Shown: positions 1 through 37,767 of the stretch, one piece after another | Layout: every line of letters begins with the position of its first letter | Position numbering within the stretch: the first letter of the stretch is position 1 | From: Oscarella lobularis | Lineage: Eukaryota > Porifera > Homoscleromorpha > Homosclerophorida > Oscarellidae | Direction: 5' to 3' | Assembly: GCF_947507565.1 (NCBI RefSeq) | Contig: NC_089176.1 | Span: forward strand, 1,550,001-1,614,000 | DNA length: 64,000 bases | Program-made: the position numbers and the translations under genes | The notes under the pieces: model-generated | Seen by the model: only the letters and a program-made list of their open reading frames with translations | Told to the model about the DNA's origin: nothing | Database searches by the model: none

Positions 1-1338
1 GTTAACACGATGGGTTCATACAACTGCCGTTGTAAGAAGGGCTACTCTCTCGCCAAAGACAAAATCTCGTGCCAGGGTACGATTTCACCTGGCAAAGTAC
101 GTACCACTGATGTAAAGATTTTTTGTTTCAGATACTGACGAATGCAGTGACGGCTCTCACAACTGCGAACAGCTATGCAAGAACACAATATCGTCGTTTA
201 TCTGCCTCTGTAGGCCCGGCTTTGTCCTCGGCAAGGACGGCGTTTCCTGCATTGGTATGCTCTCTTTTAATTCTATTACAAAACGTGAAGCTATGTTCTT
301 ATTCGAATCAGATGTGAACGAATGCGGCCTAGACACCCACGACTGTGATCAGATTTGTCTAAATAACGAAGGATCGTATTCTTGTGGCTGTGAATCAGAC
401 TACCTTCTCGCCGCGGATAAAAAGTCGTGCGATGGTAAGTCATTCAAACGTAGATATTGCCTTCAACGAGAACAATCTAGAACCCCCGACTGCCGCTGAT
501 CAGCTTGTTGCGGACGGCCTAGTCAACGTTACGTTGCGAAATAAGACGGAAGATGAGGTGCAGTCCGCCTGTTTAGGATTGCTTTTCTATAGTTGACAGA
601 GTCTCTTTGCAGTTTATGGAGCTTAAGAAGAACTTCTCAAAACGCGTCAAAGATGCGGCGAATAAGTTCTGTCCTGGCTCGTTAGTGCCGGTTGAAGATT
701 GCTCGTTGTACGTCGTTCAAACGTATAATTTAATTTTTCACACGACGCGTTCTTGTTTGAAGGGACGATTATCTGCTGTTTGTTCACATCTACGACTACG
801 CTTTCTTTGAGGGAGACGTGGTCGTCGTTTTCTACGTCATGGTTTACGGCACGAAAACGTTTCACATTGAAGTTCTACCCGCTCATGTGCTCGCAGATAT
901 TGTGGAAGAAAATAAGCAAGACTTCGATGAAGAAATGGTCGATATCGGACCATTTTATGTTGCACTGGTTGGAGGAACTTTCCAGCCGACTGAAATTTCT
1001 CCAACAAATGAAAAAACCACCACCAGTAGCAGCAGCCATTTTTTTACGTCAGCGGTTTTTGCTGCTGTCGTTGCTTCGTCCGTTGGAGCTATTTCACTTC
1101 TGATTCTCATTTTTATCACGGTTTGGTACTGTTTTCTAAAGAGGTACGGTCGAATGCGTCTATATTCTTCACGTTATCTGCTCACCTTTTGTTTGCTTGT
1201 AGTAAATCAAAAGCACCCCATTCCAGCTCTGGTCATGGTCGGAAAGGAAACTTTGATGTAGGCGAAATGCCATCGTTTAGTCAGTCTGGCCACGTGAGAG
1301 GAATGGCAGTAGCTAATCCGGTTTTTCAAATGGAGTAG
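1..1338 (+). CDS. EGF-SEA-transmembrane receptor, 3' part
   Basis: This is the C-terminal end of a type I membrane protein; its 5' part lies left of the window. Exons read as 1-76, 132-254, 312-434, 481-557, 613-707, 763-1143 and 1203-1338. Every junction has GT-AG ends and the phases close (1,1,1,0,2,2). Exons 1-3 are calcium-binding-type EGF domains, with DTDECSDGSHNCEQ and DVNECGLDTHDCDQ starts. The part from 481 to about 930 resembles a SEA domain: an FMELKKNFSKRV helix, then the strand GDVVVVFYVMVYG. I do not see a clear GSVVV autocleavage site; the matching position reads GDVVV. A Ser/Thr-rich stalk follows, then a TM helix (AVFAAVVASSVGAISLLILI) and a short Ser/Gly-rich tail ending in NPVFQME. 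The partner is unknown. Its 3' end faces that of the kinase pseudogene (convergent). Confidence 0.85.
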
Positions 1339-3379
1339 GCTTCCGAGAAAGGACCCGTTGTCAATGTTTCAGTGTTATGATTATGTCTTCTCTTGACTGC
1401 TATCCTTATTTGTTCTTTCTAGTTGTTCTTTCTTAGTTGTCTTGTCACAGTTATAAAAATTGGTTTTTGCTGGTGAGCGCGTCAGAATTAGAAGAGGTTG
1501 GAGGGAGAGATAATTATTCCACCTCCTACCTAATCTACACACATACGGGAGTCCACGAACAAAATAGCAAGCGAGAAGAAGAGCTTCGGCGTCTGAAATG
1601 AAGACCCAAGAAGTCGATTTCTGCTTTTGCAGTGTCTCGTCTTCATCTGCTGGCGGCGACGGATTTCCTCCTTCGCCAAGACGCATTGCTGCTGTCCGTT
1701 TTCTTCTCTCGAAGCGGCTTTGCCGCCGTGCGTCTATTCTATAGCTGGTATACTCAGCTGCTTCGCATTGCAGTGCATTGTCTGATCGATCGCTAGATCT
1801 AACAATGTGTACGTAGCAGACGCACGTCTCGGATTCTCGGATCAATCACCTAATTTTCACTCGTCATTTAGGTTGCATCCAACCGTGCGTTGCGCTGAAC
1901 TCTTCTTCGGTGCGACTACCGATAAATCACACGATGATCAGTTTTTGATCAATCGGTCATGAACTGGCAAATGTTTCTGCATCTGTAGCCGGATAGCTGC
2001 ACGTGATCATTCCCCATCTTCGCGAATGCGGACGAGACGTATTTGATCTAAAACTGTCGGCACTCAGAATAAGCGGAGCAGCTCTTCTGTGTCGTGCAGC
2101 GAAGCCACTCAAGAGTTCGAGAGCGCGGAGGACGTAGAGAATCGTATGAGTGTGTGCTTACCTTCGCATTACGTAGGTAGTCTAATGCAGGAAACGGAAG
2201 CATACTTTGCCAAAAGTTCAAGGAGGTGGGTTAATTAACGTTACTCTTGCGTCGCCAATCGCAAAGAGGACGGCGCTGTTTGCTTCCTTCGTTGGAAATT
2301 GATGTGACAAACTTTATATGTACTGACTGACGCCGCCTTCAGCCAAAGCCAGGACTTTGAACCTTGCAACGTGCAAACGTAAGGCGGCGAAATGACGCGC
2401 GTGTTGTAGCGAATTCAACTGTTTCACCATCGCCTACGTCTGGTAATGACGCCTTCGCTGCAAACGACTTCCTCGCCTACCGGTGAAGAGCCTTTGTCTA
2501 CTCCGTCCGGTACTAATTATACTGTATATAACATTAGCGCATATATATCTTGAATCGCACGTGCTGCTCTTCTATCCCGTATGCTCGAAGAATCGTCTGG
2601 AGTATTCTGCCTTGTGGCGGGCCTGTAGCGATCGTACGGCGAGTTCCTAGTAAGTGCAGCGCCTCTAATGTCGTTCACGAATCTAATCGCTCTTGTTTCC
2701 TGCAGCAGGAACCCGCAGCGATCCATTTGCAAGGTTTGCGCCGCTGTCGGGGCGAGACAACGCCAGATCGCGTTTGCTGCATTACAGTCGACATTGTAGC
2801 TGGTCTCCTAGGTATCGTAGACGTTATGGAAACCGAGTGCGCGAGGTAAATCATTGAAAAGTAGTCTGTAGCACCAATCCGGGGCAGCCCATCGAGCTTG
2901 AGGATCTAGTGACAGATAGCTAGAAAGCAAAGTTGAAGGTAAGACTGTTCGAATCGTCACAAAAAATTGCGTTTTTCTAGGCTCGCCTAAGGACAATCGG
3001 ACGAGGCAGATGAAGAGCTTTCCGATGTCGCCATTCACCTCCGGGCCCCGAGGTGACTAAATAAAACCGGCCCAACTCGAGCCAGAGAGGTTAAACGCGG
3101 CGCAAACGCAGGGGATTCAATCCCCTACTCCAGTGGCACGAGTGATAACCTGCCACCCCACTTGGGCAAGACGCGGTGGGTGACAATAGCGGTCCACCTG
3201 TGCCTTGGTACATAAAGGCACCCCCGGGACAGATGGGTCACTGTCTCCCCGAAATGAGGGCCTGGGTGAAGGGCCCTCTCATTGAAAGACGCCAGGGAGG
3301 ACGCTAGTTTTTCTTTTGCAATACTTCCGGGTTAGTTCCGGGTTTATTTGAAATAAAAATACATAGCTTCGCTACGTGC
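1339..3379. other. intergenic, no gene recognised
   Basis: This stretch lies between two convergent transcription units. Open frames such as the one on the minus strand at 1381-1845 have low-complexity, Lys/Glu/Arg-rich translations with no domain and no supporting splice partners. The first few hundred bases are probably the 3' UTR of the EGF-SEA gene. Apart from the GC-rich patch near 3050-3345 I see no structure. Confidence 0.6.
3050..3345. repeat. GC-rich non-coding patch, possible SINE-like or foldback repeat
   Basis: Composition shifts abruptly to GC-rich here. The patch has several short inverted pairs, for example AATGAGGGCC near 3254 against GGGCCCTCTCATT near 3272. It also has a B-box-like GGGGATTCAATCCCC near 3110 and a short direct repeat of TTCCGGGTTAG-type sequence near 3325. 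No long open frame fits. It could be an old non-autonomous repeat. I see no second copy in this window, so the class is unassigned. Confidence 0.3.
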
Positions 3380-4038
3380 TCAATTCGCGGGCAGTTTTTG
3401 ATGACGGGTCTTGCCCGGGACCCCGGACTTCGCGAAGTGCACCACGCGAATTCTACTTGCAAGCGCGCGCGCAACTTTCACGAAAAAACAGGGCTGGTGA
3501 TTATACAGGAGATGAAAGGATTTTTTGACAATGGTCACATTTTGAACTGATACAGTGCCAGCGGGGTCTTCGACGATCTCCGGGCTTTCTCTGATGTCCT
3601 CCAAATTCCACAACGAGTACGAATAGGAAAAATTGACGCGAAGATGTTTGGCTGGTCCTTCATGTTCGAGCATTTCTTTGATCGCTTCAGAAGAAGACGT
3701 CTGAACGAGGGACGTTTCTCAGGATCAGCAAGCCCAGCATTGACACATCATTTTATAGCTAACGTGATCACTCTACTGTACGTAAAAAATAAAAGACTCA
3801 CAGTTGATCTGAGCAATTCTTCGGACACGATAGACGATGTCCATTGCGTATGTGTGAAAGAAGATCCTTACTCGAAATAGACGGATAAGGAAAATTGCCT
3901 GTAAAATCAAAGATAGCAGGACAACATATCATCAAGGTCTCACATACCAAGAGTGCAAATTTCCCACATGACCACTCGAAAAAACCATCTACAAAAAATT
4001 TGAATTCTCGTTTATTATTGATTCATTTTATCTCTTAC

Positions 4039-4447
4039 GTCGCTTTGTTTGGTGAAGTGGCGATCGCTGATCGCCTCAATCGACATCCAACGAAAGGGAA
4101 GTCGTCTCGTCGTTTTCTGCGGATAGATGCCGTCGTTGTGAACGACTCTCGTCAATCCGAAATCAGACACTTTGACGAGTTTGTCCTCCAAGACGAGAAC
4201 GTTTCGACAAGCCAAGTCGCGATGAACGAGACCCTTCCCAGTCAAATATTCCTAATAGATACCCTGGGTCTTCCTCTCTTGAGATAACTGAGTAGGTCTC
4301 CGTGAGGAGAATAATCAACCACAATACAGACGGGATGGCATCTTGTTATGCATCCAAGCATGCTGACAATATGCTTATGCTTTCCAATACGTTTCATCAG
4401 CTTGATTTCTTCCATCAAATCAACCAGATGCTCACGTGTCCCATTCT
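4039..4447 (-). pseudogene. kinase catalytic exon with internal deletion
   Basis: The exon starts after a TTTAG acceptor and encodes the alpha-C helix region (EHLVDLMEEIKLMKRI), then HKHIVSMLGC, the hinge CIVVDYSPHGDLLSYL, then the catalytic loop HRDLACRN, DFGLTR and the RWMSIEAI activation-segment end. Between LSYLKRG and EYLTGKG an intact tyrosine kinase has about 35-40 further residues (end of helix D and helix E). Here only about ten codons remain and the frame changes. This deletion alone would probably destroy folding. Confidence 0.75.
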
Positions 4448-4500
4448 CTAAACAGAAAACCCTATTAGCAAAAACCAATAACCTATTAATTAATCCATAC

Positions 4501-4940
4501 CTTTCAACATCTTACAAGCGACGATTGTTTTGATTTTGCGTTCGCTGCTTCGACGCCGACTCAAGAGCCGATGATCGTCCAAGCTCATATTTCTCCGCGA
4601 CGTCGACAGCGGTCTCATTCCACTGATTTCCGCCTTGAGTACGACGCCAAACGGCCAAAGAAGCCCTCGCCGATGACGTCAAGAAGCGTCATATCGTTCG
4701 GCTTGATTTCCCATGCATCCGGCGCGTCGACGAAATCGAAAACAGGCGGTTCGAGCTCCGACGGCGAAAAGGCTATCGATTCCAAATGACGATACTCTTT
4801 CGTACTGTGACGTCGCTCGCGATAGATGGCAATGAGGAAGACGAGCACGACAAAAAGAAAAGACGAGAAGATGATGGGTAGAGTAAAAACGAGATGAGAA
4901 TGATCCAAGGGATCATTACCACATGGAGACGTCGTCGAAC
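4501..4940 (-). pseudogene. TM, juxtamembrane and kinase N-lobe exon (frameshifted)
   Basis: Read leftward, the exon gives a short ectodomain stub, a hydrophobic helix (VFTLPIIFSSFLFVVLVFLI), a basic stop-transfer YRERRH, and an acidic juxtamembrane segment. It then enters the kinase fold at DMTLLDVIGEGFFGR. The expected continuation VVLKAEISG is present, but one frame away. It runs through a Ser/Arg-rich insert to KTIVACKMLK, which contains the ATP-orienting lysine. The sequence TTCTTTGGCCGTTTGGC at the break contains two near-copies of TTTGGC, so slippage is a plausible cause. The donor on the left (GTATGG) is intact. Confidence 0.75.
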
Positions 4941-5357
4941 CTTGATAATGACAGTCTACTTATTAGAAGATTGCATGCGTTTTCTTACAGGGAACGAACA
5001 CTTGCTTCTTCTCGAGCTGCATGACGATCTCCTTTGTCATCTTTCACAAAAAACTAAACAGGAGCTTATAAAAAAATTTTTAGGGGTCTCTCTGAGAAGA
5101 GATACCGTTATTGTGACGTTTGTGCAGAGACGCTGCAACGACTGATCCAGGTTTTCGTCTTTGGTTAACGTCTTCTCTCGCCGTTGTCGCTTTCGACGCT
5201 CAGCCACATATCCATTTTATTTTAAACTTGATGTTGAGCTGAGCGATGTCGCTTTTCCAATTGATGCTGTGAAATTCTTGAACGGCTGAAAAAATTTCTC
5301 ACAAATCTATTATATACACACATGTTTAATTTTTAAATCTATTGATTCTCATGCTTA

Positions 5358-5689
5358 CCCTTTTGATAAGAATTTCTTGTCTTGTTGTACTTCACTCTCG
5401 TATATTGCGTTCCGTTTTTACCATAGGCGTCGACTCGGAATTCATAGTCCGTATCGCATTCCAATTCGTCAACAAGTCGACGAATATCAACAGTCGTTTC
5501 CTAAAGGAAACTAAGAATCTAATTATCTTATAAGTGATTGTTTTACTAGCTGAGTTTCCAAAGGCTTCCACTTCGGACTCCCTGCTTTTGCGATGAAAGG
5601 CAAATAGACAATATCCTGACTACTATTTCCCCAAGGAGGATCCCAGCGCAGAATCGAGTCGTCGTCTAACCGCAGACTATTATCGCTCA
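5358..5689 (-). CDS. fibronectin type III-like domain over two exons
   Basis: Exon 5546-5689 encodes SLRLDDDSILRWDPPWGN, with the tryptophan of an FN3 B-strand. Exon 5358-5500 encodes ETTVDIRRLVDELECDTDYE and FRVDAYGKNGTQY, the typical Leu...Tyr-x-Phe-Arg-Val F-strand. Together they make one FN3 domain split by an intron of about 45 bp. It belongs to the ectodomain of the kinase pseudogene, and I see no lesion in this part. FN3 is a common ectodomain unit of animal receptor tyrosine kinases. Confidence 0.6.
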
Positions 5690-6247
5690 CTGAGAAAAAA
5701 ACCGCGATAAATAAATAAAGAAAGACACATATCCGCTCCGCGGTGTGCCGCACTTCCTCGCCAAATAGTAGTCGCGGCGTCGTCGCGAAATTGCATAATG
5801 AACCGCAAACGTCGCCGGCGGCGGCGGATGTGGTTTTGTTATTCTAAACCGGTTCTGACGTTAAAAGCATCCATTTGATGAATACGCCAACGTTTCCTCA
5901 CTTCCTTGCACGCTTCCGTGCAGAAATTCGTGCACTGAGAAAAACGACTTTTCGTTCGGCGTCTTGCATGGAGAGGAGTTGGACTCGGCTAGAAAAGAAA
6001 ACAATGAAGCCGCAGCCTTTTTTCGTTCAATATGCACGAAAAGCCGCGATAAGAATAGAAAAGGGTGCGCTTCTGCTCGAGGGCCCTCTCCTTGCTTCTC
6101 CTACCTCGTCTGTACAATCTGTTTTGTTCTATAGGCAATAGGCGATGCATTGCGTCTGCTTTTCGGCTGTCTCGATGACAAGGAGGCGTCCACGTAGGCA
6201 TTCGCGATAACGGCAGCAAAGGCTAAGGTGAGCCAGAGCCGTGGCAT

Positions 6248-7406
6248 CGTGTAGGTACCTACACGGATACTAGAAGAAGGCAGGGGGGGTTGTGCGCTAC
6301 CGCGCGCTAGAGACACACCTCTTTTTAAAAGTCGTTTCTTTCTGCTCTAGCAGCAGAAACCAATACAAACACCAATTCGATGAGATGCTTTTGAAGGTAG
6401 ATTACGGCGTGTGGGATTTTGGTGACGTCCACTGGCTTCTTGCGCGACTTACCACCGTCTCCCTTTTTCCGCGTCTACTGCCTAAACCGTGATTGTTCTG
6501 CTTTCGCTTTTCTGCTGAATGTCTTTCTACTGCCTGTCTAAAAGTGGTCGATTTTTGATTCACAGTCCTACTCGTCTTCTAGTAGGCTTTCTTCAATGAC
6601 GACGAATTTTAGGCACCAGAAGCAGACTCGGAAAGTGCCTAGTGCAAATATCCTAGTAGCTTAGATCTTCTTTGCCACTTTAGGACTTCGGGCGGCAAAA
6701 AAAGCGTCGTCGGGCGCTAGAGAATCGAGTCCTCACGTGCAGTTTCCGGCTACTAGATGAGCTACATCTGCTCTCCTCCACACTGACCACAGCTGCTTAT
6801 TTGGACAAAGACGGCTCAAAGCAAAGTAATCCCGCGTTCGTAAGCCCGTTGTCGGTGCAGGTCAGCGAGGTATAGACCCAATCTGAGACGAATGGCTCTA
6901 TAACTGCAAACAGCCTAACTAAAAAGAGTGAATCAAAAATCGACAGGCTTCTGCAGCCTATCAGACGTCGATTTGAACAATAAAACGTAGTACACGCTTA
7001 GAAGTCTACGCCGGTTTGGCGTCGCAAAAGGGGCGGCTCACTTCTGCTAAACTATACGAAACACGTGACCGTGGCACGCATCTAACTCGCGTTTCCAATC
7101 CCCTTCTTCTAGTATCCGTGGTACCTACGACATCGTTTGGCGATCAGATAATCGAATGTGGAGCAGAGGAAACGTTCAGAATGTCTGCTTGGCGCCCGGA
7201 TGCTGATCAAAACTAATTTTACCAAGGGCGAGCACGTGTCGTTGGCAAAAGTTATGCAACTTTTTGAAGCATACGGGCATCGAGACCAACACTGAGCTCA
7301 AGTAAAGACAATGGTAAATATTGCGCAAAACACTCAAGAATTCAGCAGACAAACAATGACATAAAACAACAACACAGCAAATAAGCATTCAGCATGAGGT
7401 CTTTGC
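6248..7406. other. intergenic, no gene recognised
   Basis: This lies between the 5' end of the kinase pseudogene and the 3' end of locus A, both on the minus strand. It should contain the former promoter of the kinase gene and the 3' UTR of locus A. I find no conserved domain, repeat or RNA gene in it. Confidence 0.55.
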
Positions 7407-35182
<27,776 letters not shown>

Positions 35183-35342
35183 CTACGTACAAAGTTTCGT
35201 AAGTGCTAATGACGGGTCATTTATCAACAGCTCTGGCCCAACAAAAATCAATAATTAAGACATGACAAGGTAAGTACGTTCACGCGCATATTGTCCCGTG
35301 GGAAGAAAGGCGGAGCGATATATTGATTTCAGAGGACGTTAG

Positions 35343-35832
35343 TTCAATACCCATGCTTAGTCATATTGCTTATACGCGTTTCTGCGTTAAATAACTGCGG
35401 TGCGTTAGTGCGTGCAGTTGGAACATACACGCTACTTCCGTTTGGTAATATATTTACAACCACTCCAAAGCTACGCCCATTAAATGCTATTAATAGACCG
35501 CTTTCATTCCAATGGAAATTTCCTCTACTCGGGCAAACTCATTTCCCTAGAACAGCCTTTTTCTCACGTGCCCCATTAGTAAATTAAAATGAGGCGGTAC
35601 GTTTATTCAATACCCATGCTTAGTCGTATTGTTCATACGCTTTTCTGCATTAACTGCGGCGCGTTGATGCATACAGTTGGAGCAGAAGCGTAACTTCCAT
35701 TTGGTCTCCAAAAAGTTACGCCCATTAATTGCTATTCATAGACCGCTTTCTTTTCAATGGAAATTTCCTCTACCCGGATTCCCTAGAACTGCCTTTTCTT
35801 CTCGTGTGACTTAAAATAAGGCGGTACGTTTA
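35343..35832. repeat. two-copy direct repeat, non-coding
   Basis: Copy 1 at 35343-35605 and copy 2 at 35606-35832 start with TTCAATACCCATGCTTAGTC and end with GGCGGTACGTTTA. Between these lie shared blocks (TTACGCCCATTAA, ATAGACCGCTTTC, CAATGGAAATTTCCTCTAC). They differ by small indels. There is no open frame and no clear terminal repeat. This is a tandem duplication of an unknown non-coding unit directly 5' of locus A; it could be a transposon remnant or a regulatory unit. Confidence 0.7.
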
Positions 35833-37230
35833 ATTTAAATAAAGTTAGTGATCAAGTGAGTCATTCGCGGATCAAGGACAAGATGAGCGAGGGAGAAAGC
35901 GAACGCGAAGTTTTAAAACAGACAGACTAACTCAAAGCACACGTTACAATTTCGGAACTGACACTAACGGTGACACCAATCAAGAAAGTCAACAACGTCA
36001 AACGCGCAATGCGGGCGGATTCCCTCAGGAATGCGCCGTCTTTTGAACACCAAACGGAGACCTGCGCTTGTTCAGACAATACAACTGTATGCAACATCTA
36101 GACAAATCAACTGGGAAACATATGCTAGCGATGCAGAGACGCAGAAAATCGCCTGCAGGGTAGAAGACGCGATGAACGAAATTCTACACTACGACTAGTA
36201 GTAGACCGTGCATTTCATCGACTTGCCTTGGCCGTTAACGGTGAATAGGGCACCGCAGAGCAGAGAACACAGCCCCAACAAGACGTTCGTGGGCAACATC
36301 CTCCTCGCTTATTCAGCGAATTCTCAACAGCGCCTTTGATTTCTGTTTCAGGTAAGTAAAGCCGGTTTTTCGAAGCTCTGAGCAGAACGAAATTGAGTCG
36401 CTGTGCGGGTGCTGTGTCTGGCACACAATGACCTGCGCTGAAACGAAGTTAAGCAATTAATTTGAACGAATCCACAGCCTTATGCAAAACGTTGGCGCAC
36501 CGTAAAACGAATCCTCAAAAAATACTCACTCGACGCGTGGCTCGAAACTGCGGTCTGTATAAGCCACAGCTACTAGAACGGCGATCTTTAGCGAACCGCA
36601 CCAAAAGAGTCCGACCCGCATGCGGAAAAGGCTACTGTCGTCATCCAAAGCCCTCCCACAGAAAAATTAGTAGACATGAGCCAATATCATACCGCCTTGC
36701 GGTATTTACACTGTACATCCTTGTGCCGCACAGTCCAACACAAACAGAGCGATAGACTTTCTTAGAGGGGCGCGCTCTGAACGTAAAGGCCAGAACCAGC
36801 CAAACTCTTTTCAAGGCAACGAACTCGCACGGCGCGGACCGTCGATCGGTTCTTTTTCCGGTACATGTATGGAAATATCGTCACGTGAATACAACCAGTA
36901 TTCTCAACCAATTTTCTCTCGTGACTCGGGCGCGTCAGCTGCGTTAACGCCTTTTGGGACTTTTGGGACTTCTGCATTGCATTGCCATCAGTGACCTAGA
37001 AGAAAATCCAACTGCCTGGTTCTAACCGGATATCTGATAACCCTCCCACGACTGAAGGACCTTCGTTAAAGGCCATACGGCGTGTTTTTGCAATGCGGAC
37101 GCATGCTAACCGAAACAGCCTTCCGGAGTCGGAGAGTTGGCGTTGACCAATAAAGTATTATTCTCCCTAGCCGTCAACAAGAAAAATTAGCCTAAGAGAG
37201 CCCCCAAACGACACAGAATCAAAGAAAGCA
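35833..37230. other. intergenic, no gene recognised
   Basis: Short open frames exist on both strands (for example + 36462-36755 and - 36215-36424) but give Arg/Ser-rich or Cys-poor translations without domain signatures or splice partners. The stretch should hold the start and promoter of locus A if the gene begins here. I could not identify a signal peptide exon. Confidence 0.5.
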
Positions 37231-37389
37231 CGGAGTGGCTACAGTTACGCCACCGTAAACGGACTCCTGTAGGCTACAGTTACGCCAGTCTAGCGCACTA
37301 TAGAGTAGAGAGCTTAAAAAGCGTGTTTTTCATGTACCTAATCCAACCCTAACCCTAAACCTTACTGGTGTCGGTGGCGGCCCCGCTCC

Positions 37390-37470
37390 GGGCTTAACCG
37401 CCCCAATGAGCATAGGTCGCAGAGGGGGGCTTCGCCCCCCTGGAACCACCATGCTACGGGCGGTTAAGCC
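37390..37470. repeat. GC-rich nested inverted repeat inside the foldback element
   Basis: GGGCTTAACCGCCC at 37390-37403 pairs with GGGCGGTTAAGCC at 37458-37470. Between them, 37423-37441 is a perfect hairpin (AGGGGGG-CTTCG-CCCCCCT). This could be the remains of another small inverted-repeat element or a structured RNA segment. Confidence 0.6.
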
Positions 37471-37507
37471 ACAGTCGCGGGTGATCGTATATCGCCGCTT
37501 AGATACA

Positions 37508-37649
37508 AAAAAAAAGAAAAAAAGAAAAAAAGAAAAAAAAGAGCACGCTTCGGGATTCGAGCCCCGGACCCGTCACGTGCCCCGTGGTTCATGCATCCGG
37601 TCCTCCAGCGCCCCGCCCCCCCCTGCCCGTTGAGCTATCGCGGCATCCT
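37508..37649 (-). mobile_element. tRNA-derived SINE-like sequence
   Basis: Read on the minus strand, 37644-37623 gives GCCGCGATAGCTCAACGGGC, a pol III A-box context. About 60 bp further on, 37565-37551 gives GGGGCTCGAATCCCG, a B-box with T-arm pairing. T-runs separated by single C residues follow (37540-37508) and would act as pol III terminators. The 3' acceptor strand TCGCGGC expected for a real tRNA is absent, and the A-B spacing contains a GC-rich insert. It is therefore a tRNA-derived repeat, not a functional tRNA. Confidence 0.6.
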
Positions 37650-37767
37650 TGGAAAGGAGGCGTTATCGCAGGACTTTATAATGCTAGACTGCAGCTATAG
37701 TGCGCTAGACTGGCGTAACTGTAGCCTACAGGAGTCCGTTTACGGTGGCGTAACTGTAGCCACTCCG

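Larger units (their letters stand above)
3380..6247 (-). pseudogene. receptor tyrosine kinase-like gene, kinase domain disrupted
   Basis: Minus-strand exon candidates are 6194-6247 (signal peptide MPRLWLTLAFAAVIANAY), 5729-5843, 5546-5689 and 5358-5500 (fibronectin III-like), a poorly resolved part at 4950-5300, 4501-4940 (TM, juxtamembrane, kinase start), 4039-4447, 3948-3988, 3802-3898 and 3380-3758. Kinase motifs are plain: glycine loop GEGFFG, the VACK lysine, HRDLACRN, DFGLTR and CQCW. The kinase frame is broken, however. There is a shift after the glycine loop, about 35-40 residues missing between LLSYLKRG and EYLTGKGLVHRD, a damaged DVW-SFG region (reads WFFR, frame not closed), an extra base before DPEKRPSF, and another shift before EAIKEML. 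Uncorrected sequencing errors are the alternative, but the surrounding exons are clean. Kinase subfamily is not assigned. Confidence 0.75.
37231..37767. mobile_element. foldback/MITE-like element with 73-bp inverted arms
   Basis: The left arm 37231-37303 and right arm 37695-37767 are perfect reverse complements by eye. Each begins CGGAGTGGCTACAG at its outer end. Inside each arm GGCTACAGTTACGCCA occurs twice, 35 bp apart. The interior carries a GC-rich inverted structure and a tRNA-like SINE, with no transposase. I see no convincing target-site duplication (flanks AGAAAGCA and GGATAAAA). It is a non-autonomous element, family unassigned. Confidence 0.85.

Noticed and set aside
1381-1845. 154-codon open frame on the minus strand
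   Set aside because: Low-complexity translation with no domain or splice context, and it overlaps the likely 3' UTR of the EGF-SEA gene.
35343-35832. LTR pair of a retrotransposon
   Set aside because: The two copies are directly adjacent with no internal region, no TG...CA ends and no primer-binding site.
37348-37362. CCCTAACCCTAAACC as telomere repeat
   Set aside because: Only about two units, inside the foldback element. Too short to indicate a telomere.
37623-37644. Functional tRNA gene on the minus strand
   Set aside because: The A and B boxes are present, but the acceptor stem does not close and the spacing holds a GC-rich insert. A tRNA-derived repeat fits better.
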